A stretch of 64,000 bases of DNA from Xestospongia muta (Eukaryota; Porifera; Demospongiae; Haplosclerida; Petrosiidae), in NCBI GenBank assembly GCA_963693285.1, contig OY848917.1, forward strand, positions 1,552,501 through 1,616,500, in the 5' to 3' direction. The stretch's first letter is position 1. Each line of letters begins with the position of its first letter. The translations under genes and the position numbers were made by a program. This document shows positions 25,587 to 39,000 of this stretch, in pieces. The notes under the pieces were generated by a model, which saw nothing but the letters and a program-made list of their open reading frames with translations, had not been told where the DNA came from and did no database searches.

Positions 25587-27041
25587 GATGGAAGACAAAC
25601 ATCAGAATCTAAGTTAATTGACTTTATATTTAATAATTGTATCTTCTTGTCAACATAACTACCACATTCACTGTAAAAACTGATCGATTGATTTAACCCA
25701 TTTATGGATATAATATAATATACAATAATCATAATATATTTGATCTGATTTGCAATAAAGGACTCCTTCTGTCAAAACATTTGTGATGTGATTTATGAAA
25801 AAAGACCACTTTCAAAGCACTTGAAAAGAAATTTTGTATGTATACATGTAGTTATTATGAACAGTTGTGCATATATAGCAACCTTATATATACAAAACTG
25901 TTTTTGAGATGTTTTAACAGTTGTCCTTTTAATAAATCACGTCACAAATCTTTTGCTAGAAGTGGTACTTTATTGCAAATCAGATCACATATTGTTATAC
26001 AAACTGCATAATAAAAAACTGTTTACAAAATGTTATAACTAATAATGATTTTTCAAAGAAATAAAAACATTTTCATTTGTTAAATAATCAATTCCGTAAA
26101 AACAGTAATCAAAACATTATTATGTTTACTTTCAGTTTACATCAAACAACTAAATAAACCAAATATTGATTAAATCAACTAATCAGTTTTTACTGTGAAT
26201 TGTGGTTTCAGCCAAGTAACTTAAGAAATAGCAGTTTATTGTTAATTTGGCAGTATATATATTATATATATATATATATATATATCTTTTGTATCAACTA
26301 TATTATTTGCAATTGCATTTTAGGTAGGTAATGTTATTTCACTTCCATTAGATGTAAATAATATAATAATACACAATAAAGTGATGAGTTCTATTCTCAC
26401 AATATAAACAAGCCAATTTCGATGTTGGTATAGGTCTTCATTAAGTCATCTTGTATTAACCTCATATTTAAACTGTTCTTTACTATATTTATGCCTACTC
26501 TTCAAACAGTATGATTGTCTTTGGCTTACTGTCTCTCTATTAAGTTAGCTGAAGTGTATTATCAAAAGGGATCTTTAAAGAAAGATAAATAACGATGTTG
26601 TAGTATATAGATATTGAAAGGCATGAATTTATGCCACAACTATATTTTATATAGTTAAGTCGTTTAGTGACCACAAATATGGAAGCCCTGATAAACCAGT
26701 TAGGAACACTGGCATGAACTTTCTATGTAATCACGTGTGCTTAACAAGATGACCACGCCCTTTTTATTAAGCCGTTGTGGATGTATCAGACAACAAGCCT
26801 GTTCTCGTGTTATTAACTCTGATTGTAACTGTGAGTATTATTATAGTTATTGTTTATCTTTTATTGTAAACTCATTGTTATTTCTATACTTTATATTGTG
26901 TTATAGAAAACGCTAAAATGTGTTCAACACTCGTGATCGTTATTTAACCTGAGTTTCATGCTAAGTTAATTCTGTCAGAGTATATGAAACTGTTCTGGTG
27001 TAGCAGCCAATGTATAGAAAAAGCCTGTGTCTCACTATTGT

Positions 27042-27092
<51 letters not shown>

Positions 27093-27833
27093 TATGAAAA
27101 GCGATATGAAACTGATTTAGTCGTGTTAAATGACTTCCTGTGTAAACTCTTTAAAATGTTCTTTTTACAAAGACAGTAATTTAAATTAAAAGTACTCATG
27201 TTAGACTAATTTTTTAGAATTATATGAATCAAAAATATGATTTTTTATTAAAAGACAGCTTTTCTATGATACTATCAATGCAATACAACTGACCATAAAC
27301 ATGAAAATGGTACAGTACACAGAGCCATAAAACTAACTAATGGAACTTTTTCTTATATTGTATTCTTATATTATTATTTCTTATATTATATTGGGTTTCT
27401 ATGCCATTGATGCATTCCATATAGCCTATCAGAGAAAATAAAACTAGCCTGGATATTTTTATTAATTTATCTATCTATCTATATATATATAGATTCATTA
27501 AAGAGTGCAATATCTCATGTTTTATTATTGAATTATGTAATAATCTTTTTTGGTTTTATTCTATACACATGAGTGTACACCTAAATTGTAAAGCAGTAAT
27601 AACTTAATGATGTCTAAATCACATGTCAAGTTTATTATAGTATGTTCTATAGTAATACTTTAAGGGTGTGACAAGAGATAACCTTAACTATTATATCTCT
27701 ATTTACTTAAAATATGAAATTAATTTAACCTGTAGCCTCAAAGTAAAATTGGCAGCAATGTTAATAATAGCAGTTACTAAAACAAGGTGTTGGCTATGTC
27801 ACTAACAATTAATATCAATAATATATTGAAATG
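25587..27833. other. Duplicated spacer upstream of copy 4
   Basis: No gene seen. 26290-27100 repeats 13500-14300 (recurrent upstream block near 26660-26840, TA runs at 26255-26285 and 27041-27094). 27100-27430 and 27620-27833 repeat the 3' flank of copies 3 and 4. 25970-26170 recurs at 49310-49480 in a different order relative to its neighbours. Confidence 0.55.
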
Positions 27834-28476
27834 TTATTTCATATCATAAATAGATGTTGTTTTCTTGTTGCATTTGAGTATGTGTAATTGGTCTATGATG
27901 AGTTTGACTGCCATGATCTTCAAGTCTTGATTTATTCATTGGAATATTGTCAGCTAAATATTTATTGATAGATTTTGACAATTTTTTTCATTTTAAAAGA
28001 AACAATGATCACAGCAAGTATTCTAAAAGTATCAATAATGAGAAATTATAACATCGTTTATTACCTTTAATTAATTATTTTATAATTATAATTATGTATA
28101 ATGTGTGTATTTATTGAGGTCTTACCCTATTAGCATGACAATAATTAAAATAACTAGAAAGACTACACCACTGACAAGCACACTATTAGCAGCTTGCTCT
28201 TGAGATGACTTAGCAGTAGAATTTACAGAAGTTGATGGTCTATAATCACCTTAATGATAAGAAAATAACAGTCCTTACATGCAGACATTAATTAATGTAT
28301 TTCAACCATAATATTCTTGATGAACTAACTTTGACAATTAACACCAACAACTTCAGTATTGTGATATGTTATTGAAGGCTGTCCTGTGACATAATAATAT
28401 CGATGATGTTTGCAGTCCCAAAGTTTGGGCTCTGTTCCATGACAATTAGCATTATTATAATGTACAGGCCTTCTTT
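27834..28476 (-). pseudogene. Truncated SRCR receptor 3' end (array copy 5)
   Basis: Only the last three exons remain: part of exon 11 (second half of SRCR domain 5; 28476-28330), exon 12 with the membrane helix (about 28250-28127) and the tail exon (about 28024-27834). Exon 11 is cut at 28476, replaced by unrelated sequence leading to a LINE relic. A deletion near 27855 changes the usual SIYYDLK terminus to NNIYL plus stop, destroying the tyrosine motif. The tail otherwise mixes copy 2-type and copy 3-type residues. Not expected to be functional. Confidence 0.8.
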
Positions 28477-28918
28477 CCTGCTACAAGACAATACACACAG
28501 AAATGACAAAGGCATGAACAAAGCAATTAGCCAATATTTCAACTATAGCCTGGATTCAACACAAACAATGACATAAGTACTAGTACATTTGTCAGATTCT
28601 GGCAAACCTCAATAATACTTATTGAAATTGTTTATGATAAAAATATGATCCTAGATAATACCATTGTTTCATTATGACATATCATATCGTACTCAATCAT
28701 TTTTTTCTATCACTGGAATCGTTTGTTACAACCATTTAAAACAACCAAAAAATACAAATACAATTATGTATAACTAAACAAACAATACCAAAATTACAAT
28801 CAGTACACCCAACACAACTGTGTTACAGCCAAGACAGCTAATACAATAAGTACAACCAATATAACCATGGTTCAACTAATTATCCTCTGTTTGTATTTGC
28901 AGTAACACTTTCACAGTA
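28477..28918. other. Non-array sequence next to LINE relic
   Basis: Unique-looking sequence between the broken exon and the LINE 3' relic, rich in CAAT/ACAA triplets near 28780-28870. Probably part of the insertion; no ORF supported. Confidence 0.3.
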
Positions 28919-29377
28919 GATCATTCACTATCTTGCCCTTATGGAGGTTTCACCACTCTACCACATAATATTTTGAGTTGAGATATTTGACCACAACCTT
29001 TTTAAAGGATGTTTGCCATAATGTTACACGTGCACAACCACTACAATCCTTATCTGGAGAATCACTAACATACAGAACAGCTTGCCGAGATGATGGTGCT
29101 AGATTAGATGTGGCGGCTGATTGTTTTTGGGGAACTCTGGGACAAAGAGTATTTTTTTGATGTAACAGTGATAAACCCTCTCTCTCAGATGCACTGGGGA
29201 CTATCCCTTCAAGGCTGCTATAAGGAGATAGAAGATGTGAAAAAGAGGAAGTATGACCAGAGGATATGTGAGGTTGAGTATGGCTGTTTTTCTCCTTTAA
29301 TATTGTCCATAAGCAGCAGTCTTGGTCCTGTCTCAACTCTAGTCTACAAGTGTATTACTCAGTTACAGTCAGAGTAG
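28919..29377 (+). mobile_element. LINE retrotransposon 3'-end relic
   Basis: Plus-strand pieces in shifting frames read HSLSCPYGGF, PLSGESLTYRTACRDDGARLD, FWGTLGQRVFFDVTVINP and YDQRICEVEYGCFSPL. This series (HxLxCPxGGF, then DDGARLD, FWG-R-FFDVxVxNP, E-E-G-FxPL) is the conserved region after the reverse transcriptase in many invertebrate LINE-type ORFs. Stops at about 28979 and 28991 and a frame change near 29150 show it is dead. No reverse transcriptase core is present. Confidence 0.65.
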
Positions 29378-30120
29378 TTTCAGAAACCTTACAGATCACT
29401 CATTCATTATATTCATTGTAAATTATCCTTTTCCAATCTAAGGTCAACAATTCATTATCTTAGATGTACTCAATCTACATTTCCACGTGCTTCATCTGAT
29501 CACCCTATGGATATCTCTGATGGTCACATCAACAATTGACTCTGCCATAATTTTTTATGTCTGATGTGCAATTTACATTGTATGAATCTAGTAATAATAA
29601 TTAGTTGTTAAAATTACGTTAATAAAGTTATTAAGGGTCTATCAGTAATATTCAAAAATACGCAAAAGTACACGGAAGAAAAAGGAAACTGTCCGTCTAC
29701 AGCTTCTGTACCGTAGTCCTCGGATTCCGTGCAAAAGGGCATTCCGTTAACCCAAAAGTATAGAAACTTTATCATTAATAATAAAAATAGTTCATAGTTT
29801 AAAGCTGATAAGAAAAGAAAGAAATTTAAGCCAATAGTTATTCTCAGAATAGTTATGTAAGGCTGATTTTATAAGACAAATGTGAAGGTATGTGTTCTAT
29901 TGTCTTTAATAAATCTATGTAAATCTATGGTCTCAGGAGTGATTGCAGTGATTGGTTATTGTCGTGAAGGGGCAGTTACATTATGACTCCATATTATACC
30001 TGTATATATAAACCTTGGTAAGAAGGCATATAATAATGGAAATTCAGGAGCTTTCATTAGAAAAAAGAGTTATAAAAATTACACACACACATATACATAA
30101 TGTATGCATATGCATATATA

Positions 30121-30156
<36 letters not shown>

Positions 30157-31030
30157 CTAAATTTCAATGTAAGAGATCTTAATTTCCTAAGTAGTTCACT
30201 CACAATGTCAAAGCATTTCCTAAAAGTCATGCTATTTAAAAGAAGCTCAGGTCTCATCAATATCCCCCAGGCTATTCTAATAAAAGCTATGCAGGAAAAA
30301 CTGCCCTATGTAATTGCTCTAGACAAAAGAGAATATGTGGTCAACCTTATCTCTACCTTCATTATGATAGAACTAAGCTATTCAGACACAATGCTCTCTA
30401 AATCCACTCATTACATCTTCCTGCTGTTTACTATATAACTATCAAAAAGAACATAACCTTGTTTAAAATATGATTCCTTGAATACCTTCTTCAACTTTAC
30501 ATTCACAAACACCTCATTTATGACTCCTCTGCTACTTTGATAATATCACATGCCTTTTCACATTTTCAATCATCTCTGCATTACAGTCCATCATAATTGA
30601 AATTTCACCTTATTGTATCAATTACCAAACCAGGAAACAAATCTCTGATCAACAATTCCAGACCAACATCACTTCCATCAAATATATCTAAGTGCCATTA
30701 AAAATTAGTATTTGACAAAATGTGCATGTGGTCAGGCCAGCAGTAGCTAATGGCTACATAAACTGTTGAAATTTTGGGCATGTACACAGAGAACTGTTGA
30801 AATTTTGGGCATGTACGCAGAGCTACAGACTGGTGTCGTGTAGTGTGAAAGCACTTTTTTTCCTATTTTATTTATTTCTATACTGTTAGTGCATTCCAAA
30901 TAGGTTATCACTAAAAGTAAATTGACAATATATATATATATGTATAGCCTCAAAGTAAAAATATCAGCAGTGTCAATAATAGCAGATATTGTCTATGTGA
31001 TGAATATTTAGTCATCAGTATATTGAAATG
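29378..31030. other. Spacer before copy 6, no gene seen
   Basis: 29378-30720 has no array similarity I can see apart from a TA run at 30119-30155; it holds a 112-codon ORF at 30100-30438 without recognisable features. 30720-31030 is the array 3' flank, matching 3447-3749, and contains a local duplication of a 26-base segment (GAACTGTTGAAATTTTGGGCATGTAC type, at about 30762-30820). Confidence 0.45.
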
Positions 31031-34000
31031 TTATTTTACATCACAATAGATGGAGTTGTTATCTTGATGTATTTGAGGATGTGCAGTTACTCGAGGATAA
31101 TTTCGACCACTTTGACCTTCATGCTTTGGTTTATTCATTGGAATATTGTCAGCTAAATATTTCTTGATAGATTTTGACATTTTTTTCATTTTTATAGAGA
31201 CGATGATCACAGCTAGTATTCTAAAAGTATCAAAAATAATAATAAATTATAACATCGTTTATTACCAATTATGCAATAAATGATTTTAGAATTATAATTG
31301 TGTAAATTTGCATATTTTTGAGGTCTTACCCTATCGACATGACAATAATAGAAGTAACTTGAAAGACTATGCCACTGATAAGCACATCATTTACAACTTT
31401 CTCTTGAGATGATTTAGCAGTAGAATATACAGTTGATGTACTATAACCACCTTATGATAAAAAACAGTCTTTACATTATGTTAATTATTATATTTCACAC
31501 AAATTATATATTCTTCATCAACTAACTTTGACAATTAACACCAGCAACTTCAGTATTTTGATATGTTACCAATGGCTGTCCTGGGACATAATAATATTGA
31601 TGATTTTTGCAGTCCCAAAGTTTGGACTCTGTTCCGTGACAATTAACATTACTATAATGTACAGGTCTTCTTGGTTTACTAACACTAGAATTAAATACTG
31701 CCAATGTTGCTGAAGAAAAATAGAATATGTAAAATATTAGGAATATTATGCACACTGCATATATACATACATAACAAATCTTCGTTTATTTTAACTATGA
31801 AACAAGAAAAATTCATGTCACATCATTTCATTGCACAATTTTGAATGCAAAATTAAAACATATATTTTGATCAGCAAAAAATATTGACTACAAGCACATA
31901 TATTACTAACCATTTCCAGAATATCCTAACTGCATGCAGACAACTTTAGCATCATTATCATGCCAACCACTCTGAGAAACTAGTCCCCACATTTTATCAA
32001 GACATATTTCAACAAAACCCTCAAAATGATGATCACTTCCAGTTAAACGAACATCTCCTTCTTCACAGTCTATTGGAATATAACAACATAATATTTATAT
32101 AAAACTTATATAAATAATAAAATGTTTATAAGTGTGTTTGCTATTGTGAACATCATATATATAGAAACAATGATGTGTGCATAAGACTAACCATTATAGC
32201 AGAGCAAGCCAACAAAAGATGTCCTTGAACAATAAGGATTAGGATATGTATACTGAGATTTAGTGCAGTCAGTCAAAGTAGACTCATGTCCAAAGCAATC
32301 AAAGTTACCATAAACAGTTGGTCCATTACCATCACCATAAATAGACTGTGTTGATATATTAGCACCTGTGTATTTTAAATGATATTGTTACATTAGCTCA
32401 TGTTGTGATTACCAACTGTGTCATCATAACCTAATTGTTTACAGGCAACATATGCAGAAGACTTTGAAAAACTAGGACAAATGGCTCCCCAAACACCATG
32501 AGCACAAATTTCAAGTCGGCCTTCTCTTTCAACAGTTCCATTAACTAGACGAATATCCCCTTCATTGCAGTTTCCTGGCTCTAATTAAGTGAGTAATAAT
32601 TATCATTTGTTTTAGACAATATATGATTATTATATTGAAGTATAGCCCACCGTAGCATTTCAGACTGATATGATGATAAGAACTACTACAATGAAGACCA
32701 CAATGATATTGATGAAAATAACATCTTTTCAGTTGGTGATAGGGATAATTGCAATAACTATATGTGATATATTGTGCATTATATTCACCCCAAAATCGGC
32801 CATCTTTAAATATGGTAAAATCTAAAGAAAAATTAAGGGATAGATAAATAGAAAAGGCAATACTTCATACATTTACTATTCCTGTAACCAAGTTGATAAC
32901 AAATAGTTGCTGCTAATTGATAATCAAAGGTGTAGCTACTACAGAAGGAATTCCAAACCCCTCCATAACAAATTTCAACAATCCCTTCACTTGTATCTTT
33001 ACCACCAACAAGTCTAACATCATAGTCTGTTTCACATTTACGATTGTCTAAAGCCATCACAAAAAATCATTACGAAAATAAATTGAGTATATTTTACCTG
33101 GAAATGGTGAACAATAAAGAGAAACAGTATCTCTGATAGAATCACAATAGGAGATATGATTTTTGTAGTAACTTGAATATGCATTGCATTGGAATAAAGA
33201 TGAATAGGATAAACTGCAATAAGAATATGGACCAAAACCAAATATTGGCCATGATCCATTGTTTACAAAATACAGTGGCTCTATTAAAAGTGTATATAAT
33301 TATCCATAAATTATTTGTCATTGCTCTTACTTGGATTTGAGAATCCAAGTTGTTTACAAGCTACCACTGCATGGTTACACTGCCAATTAAAGTCACATAC
33401 AGCTGTCCATTCAGCATTATTATCATCACATATTTGCAGCATACCATCATCAGACACTGTCCTCTCATCAGTACTGTTATAAAGACGAATATCTCCATAT
33501 GTACAATCACTAGCTACAAACCAATAATTTTGCAATAAACATTTTTTACAAACTATGTAATAAATAACTTGCTTGTATTTACATAACACTGAAGTTCAAC
33601 TGTATCTTTTTTTTTATTACAATATGAGGGATTTGTTCTGTATGAAGAACTGTAACTTAAGCATTGCAACAAAGATGAGTTTGAAGAAGAGCAAGATATG
33701 TATGGACCAAAACCAAAACCAACCCATTCTCCAGCATTGACACGAGTGATAGGATCTATATAAATTTAGCCAAAACATTTAATATCCTCTGACTAAATGA
33801 ATTGAATTTTAATAAAACATTCACGTTTGAAAACATGTTATAAATAATGTGGACACACAGTGCATGTAGTTTATCTAAGCATAATAATAATTATTATATT
33901 TGCAAATAGCCAAAAAACATATCAGTTAATGCCTACTCTATGTACAACTAAGACAACTATATGTACAATGAATAGACAATAGATAATTGGTGGTGTATTA

Positions 34001-34289
34001 AATGAACATTTACTTGGGTTACTATAACCGAGTTGTTTGCAAGCCACAATGGAATGATAATGAGTCCAACCAAAGTCACATACTGCAGTCCACTGACTAT
34101 AAGAGTTGCACATCTGAAGCATACCTTTGTCAGATGCAGATCTAGTGGCAACATCATATAGACGAATGTCCCCATTTGTACAGGCATCTAAAAATTGAAC
34201 TTCAGAGTCTACATTTACACAATCTATAACTTACTTGCAAAGACTAAAGCACAAATTGAAATAATGATGATAGTAAACGTCTCTTTCAT
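31031..34289 (-). CDS. Five-SRCR transmembrane receptor, array copy 6
   Basis: Predicted 704-residue receptor. Exons: 34289-34235 (signal MKETFTIIIISICALVFA), 34187-34014, 33755-33573, 33513-33331, 33280-33098, 33047-32877, 32821-32651, 32580-32413, 32365-32192, 32069-31911, 31709-31527, 31450-31330, 31220-31031. Phases agree (2115 bases). The donor after exon 3 is GCAAGT, so this intron would be of the GC-AG class. Exon 4 has the long NNAEW version and exon 9 the long version, as in copy 1. Exon 12 is three bases shorter than in copy 1. The tail ends NNSIYCDVK: the residue after the key tyrosine is Cys and the +3 residue is Val, still matching S-x-Y-x-x-(L/V). Closest relative is copy 1. Apparently intact. 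Confidence 0.9.
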
Positions 34290-34332
34290 GATAAAGCAAT
34301 TATCCAATGTAGTAAAAGACAGGAAAATAAAT

Positions 34333-34565
34333 TATCCTCATTGCTACCCTTTATGCGCGTGGGAGGAACACGTGATTATACCTCCACGTGGGTGTTGATT
34401 CATAGGTGACCTTAGATTCAGAGTATGTTGCTACTTTTAATATTTTATTTCAAGACGTTTATAGCATTTTTAGATAATATCTCTGTCTGTAACGTTGCTG
34501 AAAGATTCTACTAACTCTAATCCTCAACCAAATGGATTATATGTCCTCACTACCTAGTTATATAG
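34333..34565 (-). promoter_or_regulatory. Copy 6 promoter split by an insert
   Basis: Proximal AATGAGGATA (34342-34333) lies next to the ATG side, while AGTGAGGACA (34551-34542) plus CTATATAAC (34565-34557) lie about 200 bases farther out. Between them sits a block of about 125 bases (about 34347-34470) with GGAGGAACACGTGATT, absent from the copy 1 promoter. Copy 7 (39392-39510) and an orphan promoter (42238-42340) share the block. The palindromic CACGTG could bind bHLH factors; this is inference. Confidence 0.45.
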
Positions 34566-36073
34566 TTTTCTTTGATAGTATATAGACTAACATCAGAATC
34601 TAAGTTAATTGACTCATCATTCATATAATTATGTTGCTGACATTACTTCCACATTGTTTTTTCAGCCAACTCACTTAAGTAATAGCAGGTTATTCTTGGA
34701 TGTATATATTTCAGTCCTAAGCTAATATTTGTTTTAATGTTCAGATCTGAAATAACAAAGTAATCGTAATTAAAGTTCACAAAATAACTATATTTGTGTA
34801 TAATAAACACTTTAAGTGCTTCTGAGTCAATTTGCTTACTCAGGCACAAGTCAATTAACATCATTGTTACCACAGTATCAAATTATCAATAAAGAATTTG
34901 TAATGGAATATTTACACCTCGTCTATATGGCTTCCTAGTTGTCTATATGGCTTCCTTATATTTTCATATTGTAATTATTTGAATTTCTGACATGTACCCT
35001 GGTAGCTGGCTAGTAGACTACTCTAGTTTATCAACAAAAAAGAGTTCTGACTCAATAGATTACAAAGAATGAACAAAGCTCTTAATGTAGTGTAAAATTT
35101 ATGAAACAGTATGATATGTGGGGCTATGTAAAAACAAACTATGATTAGTTTTTATAATGCTTAGGGTTTACTTGAGCTCAGAAACTGATCAAGAGATTTT
35201 TAACACTTTCTGCCAATTTCGTTCAGGAAAGAAATGTAAAACTGTGAGAGGACAAGTTCAAGTACCTTGTTTCAATTTTGAAATTTTAACCATAGACTAG
35301 GAAGTAGGTGTGATATTATTATTCAATTGTTATTAGACATTATTTTTACTTTCTTTTATTATTATATGTAATGGTATTATGCAATGTATACTATGGTATT
35401 TATTCGGTATCCTGAGTAGTAGGACAGCATACAGTTTTATATAGAATTTACTTTAGAATATGGTATTAAGCATCATACTGGCCTGACTATATGTAATGAT
35501 CGTTGGTTTCCACAACTAACATATGTATGTACATATATATATATATATATATATGCATATATATATACATACATACATACTATGATAATACTACATATAT
35601 CATTGGTATGCACCACTAGTATATCTTTATTTTCATCTATGTAAACATAGCATATTGTAAGTACACTCAAAATTTTGTTAATCATTAAGATTTTATAAAC
35701 GTCAAAGACACTTCACAACACTAAAAACAACATTATTATAATAAAATCTTTCCTGCATGGGATTTTTTAATAATGGTACTAATTGGATTGTTGCTAACCC
35801 TGAAGACAAAGGATGTATAAAAGCTATTATTTATTAATGTTACTAATAACTACTCACATGTTAAGTTTATTATAGTATGTGCTATATTTGTAACCATACT
35901 TTAAGGGTGTGACAATGACAAGAGAAAAACCTTAACTTTCATATCTGTATTTGCTCAAAAGATGATAATGTGCAGCCTCAAAGAAAAAAATGGCAGCAAT
36001 GTCAATAACAGCATTTACAAAAAACAAGGTAGTAGCTATATGACTAACAATTAGTCATCAGTATATTGAAATG
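34566..36073. other. Shortened spacer between copies 6 and 7
   Basis: Begins like the copy 1 upstream spacer (34566-34920), then joins directly to the block starting CTATATGGCTTCC at 34925, so the recurrent upstream block and fold-back element are missing. 35480-35830 (TA run 35531-35573, then GGTATGCACCACTAG) recurs at 44450-44870. 35830-36073 is array 3' flank. Confidence 0.55.
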
Positions 36074-39000
36074 TTATTTAAGATCATAATAGATGGACTT
36101 AATTTCTTCTTGCATTTGAGTATGTCCAATTGGTCTATGATGACTTTGACTGCCATGACCTTCATGTGTCGATATGTTCATTGGAATATTGCCAGCTAAA
36201 TACTTCTTGATAGATTTTGACATGATTTTCATTTTTAAAGAGACAATGGCCAAAGATAGAATTCTAAAGGTATCAAAACCAAGAAATTATAACATTATTT
36301 ATTATCTATTACAATAAATGTTACTTACGATTATAATTATGCAATTTGTGTATTTATTGAGGTCTTACCCAATTAGCATGACAATAATTGAAATAACTAG
36401 AATGACTACACCACTGACAAGCACACCATTAACAGCTTGCTCTTGAGATAATTCAACAGTAGGATTTACAGTTGATGTCCTGTAATCACCTTATGATAAG
36501 AAAGAAAGTCCTTATATGCAGTACATTTATTAATGTATTTCAAGCATAATATCTTCTACGTGAACTAACTTTGACAATTAACACCAGCAACTTCAGTATT
36601 TTGATAAGTTACTGAAGGCTGTCCTGTGACATAATAATATCGATGATGTTTGCAGTCCCAAAGTTTGGACTCTGTTCCATGACAATTGACATTACTATAA
36701 TGTACAGGTCTTCTTGGTTTACTAACACTAGAATTAAATACTGCCAAAGTTGCTAAAGAAAAATTAAAAGTGTAAAATGTTAGGACAATTATGCACACTA
36801 CATATATTCATATTATACATGTGACCAAAGCCTAGCTGCTTTAAATACAGAAACAAAAAAGATTCACATCATTTGGATGCACACTTTTAAATGCAAATTA
36901 AGTGTTATAATAAATATTCTCTACAAGGACATTACTAACCATTTCCAGAATATCCTAACTGCATGCAGATAACTTTAGCATCATTATCATTCCAACCACT
37001 TTGAGAAACTAGTCCCCACATTTTATCAAGACATATTTCAACAAAACCCTCAAAATGATGATCACTTCCAGTTAAACGAATATCTCCTTCTTCACAGTCT
37101 ATTGGAATAATTTGATAATATTTAAAAATATAATAATTTTCATGTAACATATACTAGCATATGATTGCTAAATTGTTGATATTTATTCTCGTGATTGTCA
37201 TGGTCAAACAGTAGTATAACAATGATTTGCATTTATGACATATATCTAACCATTATAACAGAGCAAGCCAACAAAAGATGTCCTTGAACAAAAAGTTTTA
37301 GGATACTGAGATTTATGGCAGTCAGTCAAAGTAGATTCATGTCCAAAGCAATCAAAGTTACCATAAACAGTTGGTCCATCACCATCACCATAAATAGACT
37401 GTGTTGATATAATAGCACCTGTGTATATTAAATGATATTATTGTTACATTAGTTCAAGTTGTGATTACCATTTGTATCATCATAACCTAATTGTTTACAG
37501 GCAACATATGCAGAAGACTTTGAAAAACTAGGACAAATGGCTCCCCAAACACCTTGAGCACAAATTTCAAGTCGTCCTTCTCTTTCTACAGTTCCATTAA
37601 CTAGACGAATATCCCCTTCATTGCAGTTTCCTGGATCTAATAAATAAGAAATGATTATCATTTGCTTTAGACAATATATGATTATTATATTGAAGTATAG
37701 CCCACCGTAGCATTTAAGACTGATATGATGATAAGAACTACTACAATGAAGACCACAATGATATTGACTATAAGAACAAGTTTGCAGTTGTTGAAAGGCT
37801 TGATTACAATAAACCGTGATGTATTGTTTATAGAATACTCGCCCAAATCGACCATCTTTGAATATACTAGCACTAGCATCTGAAGAAAAATTGATAATTG
37901 TTTTACATAAAAAAATAGTTCGTACATTCACTCTTCCTGTAACCAAGTTGATAACAAATACTTGCTGCTAATCTATTGTTAAAGGTGTAGGGACTGTAGC
38001 TACTACAGAGTGAATTCCAAACCCCTCCATAACAAATTTCAACAATCCCTTCACTTGTATCATTACCACCAACAAGTCGAACATCATAGTTTGTTTTACA
38101 TTTACGATTGTCTAAAGCCATCATAAAAAACATTATGAAAATAAACTGAATATATTTTACCTGGTAATGGTGAACAATAAAGAGAAACAGTATCTCTGAT
38201 AGAATCACAATAGGAAATATCAGTTTTGTAGGAACTTGAATAAGATGAGCATTGGAATAAAGATGAATAGGATGAGCTACAAGAACGATAAGGACCAAAA
38301 CCAAATATTGGCCACGATCCATTGTTAACAAAATACAGTGGCTCTATTAAAAGTACATATAATTGTTCATTAATTATTTGTCATTGGTCTTACTTGGATT
38401 TGAAAATCCAAGTTGTTTACAAGCAATCATGGCATGGCTACACTGCCAGTTATAGTCACATACAGCTGTCCATTCAGCATTATTGTTACATATTTGCAGC
38501 ATACCATTGTCAGACACTGTCCTCTCACCAGTACTGTTATAAAGACGAATATCTCTATATGTACATCCACTAGCTACAAACAATAATTTGCAATAAACAC
38601 TTAAACAAACTATGTAATAAATAACTTACTTGTATTTACATAACACTGAAGTTCAACTGTATCTTTTTTCTTATTACAATATGAGGGATTAGCTCTGATT
38701 GAAGAACTGTAACTTGAGCATTGCCACAAAAATGAGTATGAAGAAGAGCAATATGAGTATGGACCAAAACCAAAACCAACACATTCTCCTGCATTTACAT
38801 GAGTGATAGGATCTACATGAATTTAAGCAAAACTTTTTTTATTCTTAGACTAAATTGAATATAATTATAACATCAATGTATTTTTATAACACAATGTAAA
38901 TAATGTGGATACACATAAGAGTGTGCAGATAGTTTTTCTATTAATATTTGTTATAATTTGTCTGCACAACTATGTTTACAAATAGCCAAATACAGATAAT

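Noticed and set aside
28950..29336. Minus-strand 128-codon ORF
   Set aside because: The opposite strand carries recognisable LINE motifs in the same span, so this frame is a shadow.
30100..30438. Plus-strand 112-codon ORF
   Set aside because: The first part is a TA microsatellite; the rest has no motif, splice context or second copy.
33350..33538. Plus-strand ORFs of the MFTSYHCM type opposite exon 4 (also at 6.1, 11.8, 17.2 and 24.6 kb)
   Set aside because: Antisense shadows of exon 4, with no start context or splice signals of their own.
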